NCBI GenBank assembly: GCA_005887735.1
Contig: VBII01000127.1
Span: forward strand, 1 to 38,127
Length of the DNA stretch: 38,127 bases
Origin: Chloroflexota bacterium
GTDB lineage: Bacteria > Chloroflexota > Dormibacteria > Dormibacterales > Dormibacteraceae
Direction: 5' to 3'
A program made the translations under genes and the position numbers. Numbering within the stretch: the first letter of the stretch is position 1; each line of letters opens with the position of its first letter. This document shows, piece by piece, positions 27,206 through 36,329 of the stretch. The notes beneath the pieces were generated by a model. That model was not told the DNA's origin, made no database searches, and was given only the letters and a program-made list of their open reading frames with translations.

Positions 27206-27786
27206 TTCCCCTGGACCGTCATGTGCTCGTTCGCCGCGACCTGGAAGACGCCGAACTGCGACTTCACGAGTGGGGTGAGCGGCCCATACGTGTAGAGGAC
27301 GATCACGTTCAGATCGAGCTGTCCCTGGTTGCTCGCCGGGCTCGTGAAGTCCAGGCCGGGCGTGTTGTTGTAGCAGATGTAGAGCCACGGCTGGTTGGCT
27401 GTCGCGGGGTAGGCGGACGACACAAACGGCGGATTGTGGACCGTGTTTCCGTCGCTCGCCGTCGGGCACGTCATGCCAGGGTTCTTGAGCACGGACGCAG
27501 GGAGCGAGATGGCGGCCAGCTCAGCGTCCACCGCGAGCTTGATCTCAGCGTCGTAGAGGTAGGGGTGCGCCTGGGTCGGTGCCTGGAACCACGCGCCATG
27601 CCGCGCACCTTCCCGCGCCGCGTTGGACAGGGCCTCCGAGACGTAGATCGAGCGCCCGATGTCGACCAGCCCCCCGACGAGCAAAAGCAGTACGACGGAC
27701 GACACCGCGAACTCGACCAGGGATTGCCCGCCCTCTTTCAAATGTGGCGTTTTGAGTATCAGGTAAGGGGGGCTCGGCACCGGCAT
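27202..27786 (-). CDS. TadE-like pilus assembly protein
   Basis: GGQSLVEFAVSSVVLLLLVGGLVDIGRSIYVSEALSNAAREGARHGAW. Confidence 0.88.
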   Translation of the reverse strand: MPVPSPPYLILKTPHLKEGGQSLVEFAVSSVVLLLLVGGLVDIGRSIYVSEALSNAAREGARHGAWFQAPTQAHPYLYDAEIKLAVDAELAAISLPASVLKNPGMTCPTASDGNTVHNPPFVSSAYPATANQPWLYICYNNTPGLDFTSPASNQGQLDLNVIVLYTYGPLTPLVKSQFGVFQVAANEHMTVQGN

Positions 27787-27809
27787 ATCTTGCCTATGAT
27801 TGGTCGGCC

Positions 27810-28571
27810 TTGCGGACGTTTAGCGCAATTACCTCGCGCCGGCCATTCACGCTGCTCGGCGTCCTGCTCGCCCTGCTCGTAATCGTGGCTTTCGTCCTCG
27901 TAGCCCTCAATGCAAGCCAGGCGGGGATCAGTCCCACCCAGACGGTCGTGGTGGCGAACGCCAACCTGCAGCCCAGGATCCCGATCACCGAGGCCGATCT
28001 GACCACGCGGACGATCGCGGTTCCGTCGGACTACCCAAAGGTCTACTTCGCCAAGATTCCGGACGTGGTCGGAATGGTGCCGCTGGTGGCCATCCTGACA
28101 GGCGAGGTGGTGTCCTCCAACGACGTGGCCAAGGCCAACCAGGCGCTCGGCTCGCAGTCCGAGTACCTCCCGATTCCCAGGGGCTGGGTCGTCCTGACCA
28201 TCCCGACCAGCGAGCAGCAGGGGGTGGCCGACTACATCCAGCCCGGCGACTACATCTCGGTGATCGCGACCGTGACGAGTGGAGGCAAGGTCGCCACCAA
28301 GACGATCTTCACGCAGCTGCATGTGATCAAGGTCGGCACGCAGTCGACCTCCGGCAATTCCAACGCGAGCAGCCTGACCGTCGTCATCACCCAGTGCGAG
28401 GCCGAGGTCATCACGTGGTTCCTGCAGTATGCCGCGCTCAAGTACTCGCTGGAGTCGTACCACGACTACGCGCCTGGCGATCAGGCTCCCGATCCTAAGT
28501 GCCCGAGCGTGGGCGACGCCAAAGGCGTCACGCTGCAGGTCATCCAGGCCGCCTATCCGACCCTTTTCTAG
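27810..28571 (+). CDS. cpaB: CpaB/RcpC-like Flp pilus assembly protein
   Basis: N-terminal TM, VVVANANLQPRIPITEADLTTRTIAVPSDYP (SAF-like), GMVPLVAILTGEVVSSNDV, IPRGWVVLTIPTSEQQGVADYIQPGDYISVIATV. Confidence 0.88.
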   Translation: MRTFSAITSRRPFTLLGVLLALLVIVAFVLVALNASQAGISPTQTVVVANANLQPRIPITEADLTTRTIAVPSDYPKVYFAKIPDVVGMVPLVAILTGEVVSSNDVAKANQALGSQSEYLPIPRGWVVLTIPTSEQQGVADYIQPGDYISVIATVTSGGKVATKTIFTQLHVIKVGTQSTSGNSNASSLTVVITQCEAEVITWFLQYAALKYSLESYHDYAPGDQAPDPKCPSVGDAKGVTLQVIQAAYPTLF

Positions 28572-29510
28572 ATGAATCTCCCGCCCGAGACGATCGTCGC
28601 GGTGCCGATGGCGGCCGCCATCTTCGTGTTCTTCTGGGCGCTCGACAGGCTCCGCAAGGAGCGGCGCGTTTCCGTCCCGATGCCCGCCCGGGCCACGCCG
28701 CGGGAGCTCGTCGAGCGGCTGCTCAAGCCGGCCGCCGAGAACCTGAGCCAGCGTCGCAAGGTACAAGGAAAGCCGACGCTGACCGAAGACCTGGCCCGCG
28801 CCGGCTTGAACCTGACCGCCCCCGAGTACCTCCTGATCCGGATCGGCGCCGTCGCCCTCGGCGCGCTGATCGGCCTCTTCCGATTTGGCTTCACCCTTGG
28901 TCCCGTCATCCTGGGTGTGGTCGGGTTCATCATCCCTCCACTTGTCGTGGCCTACCTGCAGCGCCGCCGCCAGCGTCTGTTCAGCGAGCAGCTCGCCAGC
29001 ATGCTGCAGCTGCTGTCGAACTCACTTAAGACGGGCTACGCGATCGACCGCGCGCTCGAGACGGTCGCAACGAAATCGCAGCCACCGGTGTCCACGGAGT
29101 TCGAGCGGGTCGCGAACGAGATCACGCTCGGTACTTCAGTCGAAGACGCGCTGAGCGGGCTGCTGCTGCGCATCAACAGCCCTGACCTCGAGTTCATCGT
29201 GACCGCGATCCTGCTCCACATCCGAGTGGGCGGAAACCTTGCCCAGGTCCTCGACAACATCTCCGACACGCTTCGCGACCGCCTGCAGACCAAGCGCGAC
29301 ATGAGCGTGCTGACCGCGCAGTCGCGCGCCTCGGCGAGCATCATCACGGGCCTGCCGATCCTGCTCGCGTTGGGACTCTACGTTTTCGTCCCCGGCTACT
29401 ACGCGCCGATGACGAGCACGTGGGTGGGCTACGCGATGCTGGGTTTCGCCGGATTCATGATCCTGATGGGCAACCTGATCATCCAACGCATGACCTCCCT
29501 CGAGGCTTAG
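28572..29510 (+). CDS. tadB: TadB-like type II secretion/Flp pilus membrane protein
   Basis: LLSNSLKTGYAIDRALETVA...LEFIVTAILLHIRVGGNLAQVLDNISDTLRDR, C-terminal TM helices; follows cpaB directly. Confidence 0.92.
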   Translation: MNLPPETIVAVPMAAAIFVFFWALDRLRKERRVSVPMPARATPRELVERLLKPAAENLSQRRKVQGKPTLTEDLARAGLNLTAPEYLLIRIGAVALGALIGLFRFGFTLGPVILGVVGFIIPPLVVAYLQRRRQRLFSEQLASMLQLLSNSLKTGYAIDRALETVATKSQPPVSTEFERVANEITLGTSVEDALSGLLLRINSPDLEFIVTAILLHIRVGGNLAQVLDNISDTLRDRLQTKRDMSVLTAQSRASASIITGLPILLALGLYVFVPGYYAPMTSTWVGYAMLGFAGFMILMGNLIIQRMTSLEA

Positions 29511-29512
29511 CT

Positions 29513-30388
29513 GTGCTTTCCATAGCGATTGCAGCCGGGGTGATCTGCGGCGCGATCGTCTTCGGGTACTTCATCGCGATCGATCAGTTCCGTGCCGCGG
29601 CCGTCAACGGAGGGCACCTCGCCGGCGCGCCTCGCCAGACTTTCATCAAGCGGCTCGAGTCGGCGCTGCGCCCGGTTTCGCGCCTGCCCACGCGGACGGC
29701 CCTTCAGCTGAGGCAAAAGCTGAGCCAGGCAGGCAACCCCGGCGGACTGACCCCGGCCGGCTTCCAGGCGGTCCGCTACAGCCTCGCCGCGTTGATGGCC
29801 ATCGTCGGACTCGGCGTCGGACTGCTGGTGCCTCTTTCACTGCCTGACCTCGTCTCGGCTCCGCTTGCGGGGGCGGTTTTCGCCGCATTCGGGTTCATCG
29901 CTCCCGGCCTGTGGCTCGAGCAGCGCATCAGCCAGCGCCGCCACCAGATTCAGCGATCCCTTGCCGAAGCGACCGACCTGCTCACCCTGGTGGTTGAGTC
30001 CGGTATGAGTCTCGACGAAGGCATGCTCAGCATCGTCGAGCGCTTCCACAACGCCCTTGGCGACGAGATCGGCAAGGTTTTGCGGGAGATCCGCCTGGGC
30101 CGACCTCGCATGGCCGCCCTCGAGCACATGGCAGACACGGCCGGCGTGTCCGACCTGCATCACCTCGTCGAATCGATCGTTCAGTCCGACCAGATGGGTG
30201 TTCCTATCGCCCGTCTTCTTCGGGTGCAGGCGACGGAGATGCGTCGCCGTCAGCGGCAGGGTGCGCAGGAGCGTGCGGCCCAGGCATCCTCGCGAATGGT
30301 GTTTCCGATGGTGGGGTGCATCTTCCCCGTGCTCTGGGTGGTGCTGCTCGGCCCGGCCATCATCCAGGTGCTGAAATCACTTCACTAA
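29513..30388 (+). CDS. tadC: TadC-like type II secretion/Flp pilus membrane protein
   Basis: GTG 29513; EATDLLTLVVESGMSLDEGMLSIVERF, LVESIVQSDQMGVPIARLLRVQATEMRRRQRQGAQERAAQASSRMVFPMVGCIFPVLWVVLLGPA. Confidence 0.92.
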   Translation: MLSIAIAAGVICGAIVFGYFIAIDQFRAAAVNGGHLAGAPRQTFIKRLESALRPVSRLPTRTALQLRQKLSQAGNPGGLTPAGFQAVRYSLAALMAIVGLGVGLLVPLSLPDLVSAPLAGAVFAAFGFIAPGLWLEQRISQRRHQIQRSLAEATDLLTLVVESGMSLDEGMLSIVERFHNALGDEIGKVLREIRLGRPRMAALEHMADTAGVSDLHHLVESIVQSDQMGVPIARLLRVQATEMRRRQRQGAQERAAQASSRMVFPMVGCIFPVLWVVLLGPAIIQVLKSLH

Positions 30389-30393
30389 CTGTC

Positions 30394-30744
30394 GTGCACA
30401 ACCGCAGAGGGCTACGCGGCCAGCATCAATCGTTCAGCGATCTGGACAAGCCGCTGTACACGATCAGCGTCGCGGCCGAGATCCTTGACACACACCCGCG
30501 CACGCTGATGCTCTACGAGGACGCGCGCCTCATCGAGCCGCACCGCACGACGACCAATCGGAGGCGATACTCGCAGCGCGACATCAGCAAGGTGCAGGTC
30601 ATACAGCACCTGACGCGCGAGAAAGGCGTGACACTCGCGGGCGTCCGCCACATCCTGAGCCTGTTCGACGTGATGAAAAAGCACCGAGTCGAACCCCCCG
30701 CGGAACTGCGAGAAATCTACGACCGCTACGCCCAACTAATCTGA
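30394..30744 (+). CDS. MerR-family regulator, HspR-like
   Basis: LYTISVAAEILDTHPRTLMLYEDARLIEPHRTTTNRRRYSQRDISKVQVIQHLTREKGVTLAGVRHIL. Confidence 0.88.
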   Translation: MHNRRGLRGQHQSFSDLDKPLYTISVAAEILDTHPRTLMLYEDARLIEPHRTTTNRRRYSQRDISKVQVIQHLTREKGVTLAGVRHILSLFDVMKKHRVEPPAELREIYDRYAQLI

Positions 30745-31123
30745 TTCGCAGCCACCCTCTCCCCCCAGGGGAGAGGGTGGCGGAGAGGGGCGGGCTCTCT
30801 AGGTCGTAGTACGAACGCTCGCCCGGCAAGAAGACGTGTGCGAGCACCGAGTCGAAATCGAGCAGGATCCATCCCGCGTCGCTGTAGCCGTCGACCGCGA
30901 GGGGCCTGCGATCTTTCGCCTTCGCCGCCTCCACCATCCCGTCGGCAATGGCCCGCACCTGGCGGTCTGTCTCACCCTCGCAGATGACGAAGTAATCCGC
31001 CACGGATGTCTGCTCGCGCACGTCGAGCACGACCGGGTCCCAGGCCTTCTTTTCGGCTGCGGCGCTGCGCAGCAAGCGCGCGAGCTGGAGTGGCGTGAGT
31101 CGCCTTGACCGGTCAGCAGCCAA
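30599..31123 (-). CDS. rsfS: Ribosome silencing factor RsfS, with aberrant C-terminal read-through
   Basis: From TTG 31123: LTPLQLARLLRSAAAEKKAWDPVVLDVREQTSVADYFVICEGETDRQVRAIADGMVEAAK...GWILLDFDSVLAHVFLPGERSYYDLE; then a repeat-encoded and antisense tail to 30599. Confidence 0.85.
   Translation of the reverse strand: MAADRSRRLTPLQLARLLRSAAAEKKAWDPVVLDVREQTSVADYFVICEGETDRQVRAIADGMVEAAKAKDRRPLAVDGYSDAGWILLDFDSVLAHVFLPGERSYYDLESPPLSATLSPGGRGWLRIRLVGRSGRRFLAVPRGVRLGAFSSRRTGSGCGGRPRVSRLSRASGAV
30752..30780. repeat. Perfect 13-bp-stem palindrome between convergent rsfS and hspR-like genes
   Basis: ccaccctctcccc (30752-30764), loop cca, ggggagagggtgg (30768-30780). Confidence 0.88.
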
Positions 31124-31730
31124 CGTCTGGATTATCCATGTACAGACGATGTTTGGCGATGTAGCTTTCGACAGCCGCCGGGAGATCGCGGACCGGTTCG
31201 CCACACGCGATCGCGGTGCGCAACGCGCTGCCCGAGATGTCCGGAGTCGGCCGCACGCAAAGCACGGTTTTTGCAGGATCGAGGCCGGCTGCGGCGAGCC
31301 TCGCCGCGTCGGGAGGTTCGCTGGCATCGCCTGTCGGACGAGTCACCACGACCATCGTCGCGAGGCGCCGCACCTCCTCTGGCTCGCGCCAGCTCGAGAA
31401 AAGGCGCGCCGCATCCCACCCCAGCACCAGGAAAAGCTGGTCGTTCGGGCGCTCGGCCGTGAGCTCACGCAGAGTATCGGCCGTGTAGGAAGGGCCGTTC
31501 CGGCGGATCTCGACGTCGGAGACTTCGAAAACACGTTCCGCGTCGACGGCCAGCCGGCACATCTCCAGGCGCTGCGCACCTGACGCGACCGCCCGGCCGC
31601 GGTGGGGAGGCGTGCCCGAGGGCACGAAGAGGATGCGGTCGAGCTGGGCGCAGTCGATTGCGGCTCGGGCCGCCGCCAGATGCCCAAGGTGGATCGGATC
31701 GAACGTGCCGCCCAGTATCCCGACCCTCAC
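31113..31730 (-). CDS. nadD: Nicotinate-nucleotide adenylyltransferase
   Basis: GTG start in GTGA overlap with obg stop; GILGGTFDPIHLGHLAAARAA, FVPSGTPPH, ISGSALRTAIACGEPV. Confidence 0.95.
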   Translation of the reverse strand: MRVGILGGTFDPIHLGHLAAARAAIDCAQLDRILFVPSGTPPHRGRAVASGAQRLEMCRLAVDAERVFEVSDVEIRRNGPSYTADTLRELTAERPNDQLFLVLGWDAARLFSSWREPEEVRRLATMVVVTRPTGDASEPPDAARLAAAGLDPAKTVLCVRPTPDISGSALRTAIACGEPVRDLPAAVESYIAKHRLYMDNPDVGC

Positions 31731-32986
31731 GGCTGGTACTCGAACTCGACACCAGCGATCCGGACGGTGTCGCCCGGCTTCACGCCCTCCGCCTCGAGCG
31801 CCTCATTGACGCCGAGCCGGTCCAGCTCGGACTGGAATCGCGCGAGCCCGCCGTCGGAGTCGAGGTTGAACCGGTCGAGCAGGCGCTCAACGCGCTCCCC
31901 GTGGACGACAAATCCCGAAGGCTTTTTCTCCACCACCATCTCGCTGCCCGAGCGAACCGGGAGCTTGACGAGCTTGGCCGCGTCGGGCAGGGAAGGCGCG
32001 GGGGCGTTAGCGACGACCCTGACCATCGCTTCCATGAGCTCGGGCAATCCTTTTCCGGTCAGCGCCGAAACAAAGTAGACGTCCGCCTTGCGAGTCTTCG
32101 CGCGCAGCTTGCGCGCCGGTTCTAGATCGACCTTGTTCACCGCCACGACGTATGGACGCTCGACGAGGTCCGGCGAAAAAAGGGCCAGCTCCTGCCGCAC
32201 TGTCTCGAGGTCGCGCCACGGTTCCGGCAACGAGCCGTCGAGCACGAAGACGAGGGCTCTGGTCCGCTCCACGTGACGCAGGAAGCGCAGGCCGAGCCCG
32301 GCCCCGTTTGCGGCGCCTTCGATCAAGCCTGGGATGTCCGCAATAACGATCCGTCCGCCTTCAGCATCCGCGACCCCGAGCTCGGGATCGAGGGTCGTGA
32401 AGGGGTAGTCACCCACCTTGGGACGGGCCGCCGTCAACGCCCGGAGCAGGGAGGATTTGCCGGCGTTCGGCGGGCCGACCAGGCCGACGTCGGCGATGAG
32501 CTTGAGGTCGAGCGTGAGCTCGCGGTCTTCGCCCTTCAGACCCGGCTCCGCATAATCCGGCGCCCGCCGGCTCGAGCTTTTGAAATGCACGTTGCCCCGG
32601 CCGCCCACACCGCCCCTTGCGACCACCACGCGCGCATCTGGGCGATCGAGGTCGGCGATCAGTGCGCCATCCCCGTCGAGCGCGATGGTGCCCACCGGGA
32701 CCTCGAGAGTGACGTCTGCGCCGTTCCGTCCCGTCTTCCGGCCACCGGCGCCGTCGGCGCCCGGCTCGGCCTGCCAGCGGCTGCGGCGCTTGTAGCGCGA
32801 AAGGTCATTGAGCTCGTTCGAGGCGGTGAGGATTACCGAGCCGCCGCGACCCCCGTCACCACCGTCTGGGCCGCCGCGGGGCACGAACGGTTCGCGTCGA
32901 AATGAAGCCGAACCCTTGCCGCCGTGACCGCCACGGACGACGATGCGGGCGGAATCGACGAACCGTTGTCCCCCTAAAGCCGTCAG
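31727..32986 (-). CDS. obgE: Obg family GTPase; probable CTG start overlapping rpmA stop
   Basis: The frame upstream of the track start encodes [38 protein letters not shown], the conserved Obg fold N-terminus; [32 protein letters not shown]. Only CTG (32986-32984), overlapping TGA, is available as a near-standard start. Confidence 0.93.
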   Translation of the reverse strand: MTALGGQRFVDSARIVVRGGHGGKGSASFRREPFVPRGGPDGGDGGRGGSVILTASNELNDLSRYKRRSRWQAEPGADGAGGRKTGRNGADVTLEVPVGTIALDGDGALIADLDRPDARVVVARGGVGGRGNVHFKSSSRRAPDYAEPGLKGEDRELTLDLKLIADVGLVGPPNAGKSSLLRALTAARPKVGDYPFTTLDPELGVADAEGGRIVIADIPGLIEGAANGAGLGLRFLRHVERTRALVFVLDGSLPEPWRDLETVRQELALFSPDLVERPYVVAVNKVDLEPARKLRAKTRKADVYFVSALTGKGLPELMEAMVRVVANAPAPSLPDAAKLVKLPVRSGSEMVVEKKPSGFVVHGERVERLLDRFNLDSDGGLARFQSELDRLGVNEALEAEGVKPGDTVRIAGVEFEYQP

Positions 32987-33246
32987 CCTTGCTCGTTGCG
33001 CTCGATGACGACGCGCCGGCCGTCTTTGCCCACCCGCTCGTACTTGACGTGGCCGGCGACCAGCGCGAACAAGGTGTCGTCGCGTCCGAGGCCGACGCCG
33101 TCTCCGGGGGCGATCTTGGTGCCGCGCTGCCGGACCAGGATCGTGCCCGCGTTGACGACCTGTCCGCCGTACACCTTCACGCCGAGCATCTGCGGGTTCG
33201 AGTCGCGGCCGTTGCGCGACGAGCCGCCGCCTTTCTTGTGTGCCAT
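32983..33246 (-). CDS. rpmA: 50S ribosomal protein L27
   Basis: [65 protein letters not shown]. Confidence 0.98.
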   Translation of the reverse strand: MAHKKGGGSSRNGRDSNPQMLGVKVYGGQVVNAGTILVRQRGTKIAPGDGVGLGRDDTLFALVAGHVKYERVGKDGRRVVIERNEQG

Positions 33247-33782
33247 TACCCGGTCTCCTTCTTGGAACGCCGTCGAGTCACTTTCTTGGGCGCCTCGGCA
33301 GGTGTCTCCTCGACTTCGGCCACCGCGTCCGGTTGGACGGTCTCGGCCTTGGCCTTCGGCGTTGCTTTCTTCTTGGGCTCGGCCTTACCCCGACCCCTCT
33401 TCGGTTTTGCGGTCTGCTTGACCTCGTCCTCTTCTTCTGTAGCTGGCCCGACTCCCCCCACCGCGATGATCTCGAGCGCGGTCAGGTGCGCGCGCCCACC
33501 ATGGTGGACTCTCACGCGCTTCTTCGACTTGTAGCGGAGGCTTTCGACCCGGGGTCCTCGCTGGTGCGCGATCACCTTCGCGTCCACGTCGAGATCGCCA
33601 ACCTGGTGCCCCACCTTCAGGTCATCGCCGTTGCTGAAGAGCAGGACGCGGCCGAGCTTGACCGACGCGCCCGGCTCCGCCACGAGGCGGTCGACAAGGA
33701 TGCGATCGCCGGGAACGACGCGATACTGCTTGCCGCCGCTGACGACGACAGCCGACGGTCCCAGGGGTCCCCGCGAAGTCAC
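33246..33782 (-). CDS. rplU: 50S ribosomal protein L21 with long basic/acidic C-terminal extension
   Basis: [24 protein letters not shown]...[15 protein letters not shown] then [32 protein letters not shown]...[16 protein letters not shown] 33782 likely start; TAATG overlap with rpmA. Confidence 0.93.
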   Translation of the reverse strand: MTSRGPLGPSAVVVSGGKQYRVVPGDRILVDRLVAEPGASVKLGRVLLFSNGDDLKVGHQVGDLDVDAKVIAHQRGPRVESLRYKSKKRVRVHHGGRAHLTALEIIAVGGVGPATEEEDEVKQTAKPKRGRGKAEPKKKATPKAKAETVQPDAVAEVEETPAEAPKKVTRRRSKKETG

Positions 33783-33923
33783 GGCGTCAGCCTCTGACTT
33801 CGTGGGGTGTAGAGAACTATCAGGCTTGGGCACGGCGAGTGATTGTACCAAGACAAGGTGGGCTCCCAATTCGCAGGGGGATACGGCGAGCCGGGGATCG
33901 CCCGCGGGACCGCCAACTGCACC

Positions 33924-33948
33924 GCGCGTCCACGATTTATGGACGCGC
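33924..33948 (-). terminator. Hairpin immediately after the NuoH-like gene
   Basis: gcgcgtcca cgattta tggacgcgc: perfect 9-bp stem, 7-nt loop, at the TAG stop of the minus-strand gene; no clear U-tract. Confidence 0.5.
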
Positions 33949-34757
33949 TAGCGCATGAGGATCGATGTCGTCACGACGACCGCGAGCACGAGCACCGCGT
34001 ATGGCGGGACAGCTCTCACGTAAAGTCCTCGCGCGATGGCGGGCCCGCGTCGCTGCATCAGCATCCCCGCCGCAATCACGATTGCCGCGACAAGAAAGTC
34101 GAATCCAAAGAAGCGCATCAGGCCCACCGCATCGTCTGATGACGGCGTGATGAAGAGCGTCGTGAAGAGCCCGCAGTAGGGAAACCACGTAAGGATTCGG
34201 CCCGCGTCGAGCCTTCGCTTGCCACGCCTCTCGCCTGGGGGCGCGAAGGGCCAGAGACGGAGCAGCGGCGGCAAGCACAGGAGATACATGAACGCGCACG
34301 CGATCTTCAACGGAAGCAGGCCCGGCACAAGCAGGTTGCCGAGCACTTGCGGGCGCAGGCTTTCGGGCTGCACCGCGGGGCCGAGCACGGCGAGCAGCCA
34401 GCAGACCTGGATCAGGAGCAGCAATCCTGGTTCGGCCACGAACTCGACCGTCAGCGCGAGCTCGGCCCAAGCCGTGAAGGCCAAACCGACCGTGGCCAGC
34501 ACGATGCTGCGCTCGTCGCCCGGCACGGGATTCAGCGGCGCGGCAAGCTGGACCGCGGCCATCACCGAGCACAGCGCGACAGTGGCGACGACCGGGGTCG
34601 GCCGGCGCCTCGGCAGGACCGGCCAATCCCACTCGCGAGCGCTGAGGCGCAGCCATGCGAGCTCTATGAGGGTTCCAAAGGCGACCATGGCGAAAAGCCC
34701 TGGATAGAGGAGCAGCGCCACCGCGTGAGTGGCGATCGACACGAGGGTCTGGATCAC
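33948..34757 (-). CDS. NuoH/HyfC-like complex-I-type membrane subunit
   Basis: GTG start overlapping previous stop (GTGA); LLLYPGLFAMVAFGTLIELAWLRLSARE, WAELALTVEFVAEPGLLLLIQ; multi-TM. Confidence 0.65.
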   Translation of the reverse strand: MIQTLVSIATHAVALLLYPGLFAMVAFGTLIELAWLRLSAREWDWPVLPRRRPTPVVATVALCSVMAAVQLAAPLNPVPGDERSIVLATVGLAFTAWAELALTVEFVAEPGLLLLIQVCWLLAVLGPAVQPESLRPQVLGNLLVPGLLPLKIACAFMYLLCLPPLLRLWPFAPPGERRGKRRLDAGRILTWFPYCGLFTTLFITPSSDDAVGLMRFFGFDFLVAAIVIAAGMLMQRRGPAIARGLYVRAVPPYAVLVLAVVVTTSILMR

Positions 34758-35797
34758 AGATGGGCCGCCAGGAGGAGAGGTAGCGGGTACAGCCCGGCGG
34801 CCACATTGACCGCCAGCACGAGCGCTATACCAACCGCCTGGCGCCCCTTGGGCAGGCCCAGGCTTCGGCCCAGCCGCAACGAGCCCGGCAGCCACATGAG
34901 CATGCCTGCCGCCAGGACGATCGCGAGGGGCCAGAACAATTGCGTGGCGGCCCGAAGCAGGAGAAGCCGGGCGGCGAAGCCGGCAAAAGGCGCCGACCCG
35001 GCAAGCGCCGCTGCGACGACCAGGCTGACCGGGCGGCCGCTGACCGACTTATCGCGCACTGCGGTTCTGGACAGCAGGTAAAGCGGCAGGCGACCCAGCA
35101 CGATGCTGAACAGCATCACGATCGCGGCTCGCTGGCCGTCGGCCACGATCAGGCCCATACCGCACAGGACGAGACCCCAGTCGGCGACGAATGAGTATCG
35201 CCAGGCCGCCGCCTCGCTTTCCGTCAGCCAGGCCCCGGCGCTGCCCCATGCCACGTTGATGAGGCCGAGCCCGATGAGCATTGCGCCGAAGGCCCCGGCA
35301 GCGTCGACCAGAAGCAGGCTCTGTGCCCGTTGCACGACCACGGCCGCCAGCACTGGGCCGACGACCGCCAGCCACGCCACCGGAGAAGAGACGAGCGGCT
35401 CATCGGGGTCGATTGGGTGGAGATACGGAAGGACTCCCACCCCGGCGGCAAGACCGGCGACCAGGCCGACCGCGGCAAAACGCTCCATCGCGTCGGGACC
35501 CTGGACGCGAGCAAAGAATGCGCCCAGCCCGAGCAACGCCACCGCGACCAAGGGTCCGCGTAGGCGAATCGCCAGGGAACGCTTGCCTCCGATGACCGAG
35601 TGCAGCACGCCGAGCGCGAGCAGAACGAGGAGAGCCAGGTCGAACGTCGGGACGGCGGCGATGGCGGCCGCCCCCAAGACCCCGGCGCCCCCCTTGCCGA
35701 GGAGCTCCCGCCTGGACGCTGCGGCCGGCGAGAAGACGACCGCGAACGCGAGCGCTGCCGCGGCCAGAACGACGAGCTCGACAGCCTCAGGCTGCAC
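34754..35797 (-). CDS. NuoN/HyfF-like membrane subunit (divergent antiporter-like)
   Basis: From GTG 35797: VQPEAVELVVLAAAALAFAVVF...LLGKGGAGVLGAAAIAAVP...SGRPVSLVVAAALAGSAPFAGFAARLLLLRAAT; multi-TM. Track N-terminus beyond 35797 is antisense-like composition. Confidence 0.55.
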   Translation of the reverse strand: MQPEAVELVVLAAAALAFAVVFSPAAASRRELLGKGGAGVLGAAAIAAVPTFDLALLVLLALGVLHSVIGGKRSLAIRLRGPLVAVALLGLGAFFARVQGPDAMERFAAVGLVAGLAAGVGVLPYLHPIDPDEPLVSSPVAWLAVVGPVLAAVVVQRAQSLLLVDAAGAFGAMLIGLGLINVAWGSAGAWLTESEAAAWRYSFVADWGLVLCGMGLIVADGQRAAIVMLFSIVLGRLPLYLLSRTAVRDKSVSGRPVSLVVAAALAGSAPFAGFAARLLLLRAATQLFWPLAIVLAAGMLMWLPGSLRLGRSLGLPKGRQAVGIALVLAVNVAAGLYPLPLLLAAHL

Positions 35798-36329
35798 GAA
35801 CGATCCTCGGCGTGATCCAACTGACGCCTCCGGCAATGATCGCGGCGGCCAAGAACGGCCAGGGTGCCGCGGGCGGCTGGCCGGTCCCGGCGGCGAGGGC
35901 GATGGCCAGGGCCAGCAAACCGGTGGCGCTGAAGAGAGCTGGCGCCTCATCAGCGCCGAGGACGCGCGCTCCGGAGAGCCCGATGACCACCATCGCCGTG
36001 AATCGCAGAGAGACGCCCGGCCCGGTCGTGAGCGCCGCCGCGATCCACAGCGCGAAGAGGGCCGCAGCGATACAAAGGACCAGGCGAGGAGTGGAACCGG
36101 CCGGCATGACATGCCAGCCCGCTCGGCCGGATCGCAACCTGCCGGTCGCCGCGACGACGCCACCAAGTGCGATCGATCCCGCCGCGACAGGGCCGGCGAC
36201 GTCAAGCGCGAGCACCGCCATGCCTGCGGCGCTTATGGCAGCGCCCAGCGCCAGACCTCGCCTTCCGTCCGCCAGGACGACGACAGACGCGCCCAGCCAG
36301 GCGACAAACGCCGCGACCGCATCGACCAC
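35787..36329 (-). CDS. Small multi-TM membrane protein in complex-I-like cluster
   Basis: GTG 36329 overlapping previous TAG; LVVDAVAAFVAWLGASVVVLADGRRGLALGAAISAAGMAVLALDVAG... hydrophobic. Confidence 0.6.
   Translation of the reverse strand: MVDAVAAFVAWLGASVVVLADGRRGLALGAAISAAGMAVLALDVAGPVAAGSIALGGVVAATGRLRSGRAGWHVMPAGSTPRLVLCIAAALFALWIAAALTTGPGVSLRFTAMVVIGLSGARVLGADEAPALFSATGLLALAIALAAGTGQPPAAPWPFLAAAIIAGGVSWITPRIVRAA

Noticed and set aside
27759-28766. 335-aa minus-strand ORF opposite cpaB/tadB
   Set aside because: Shadow of conserved cpaB; no protein family features.
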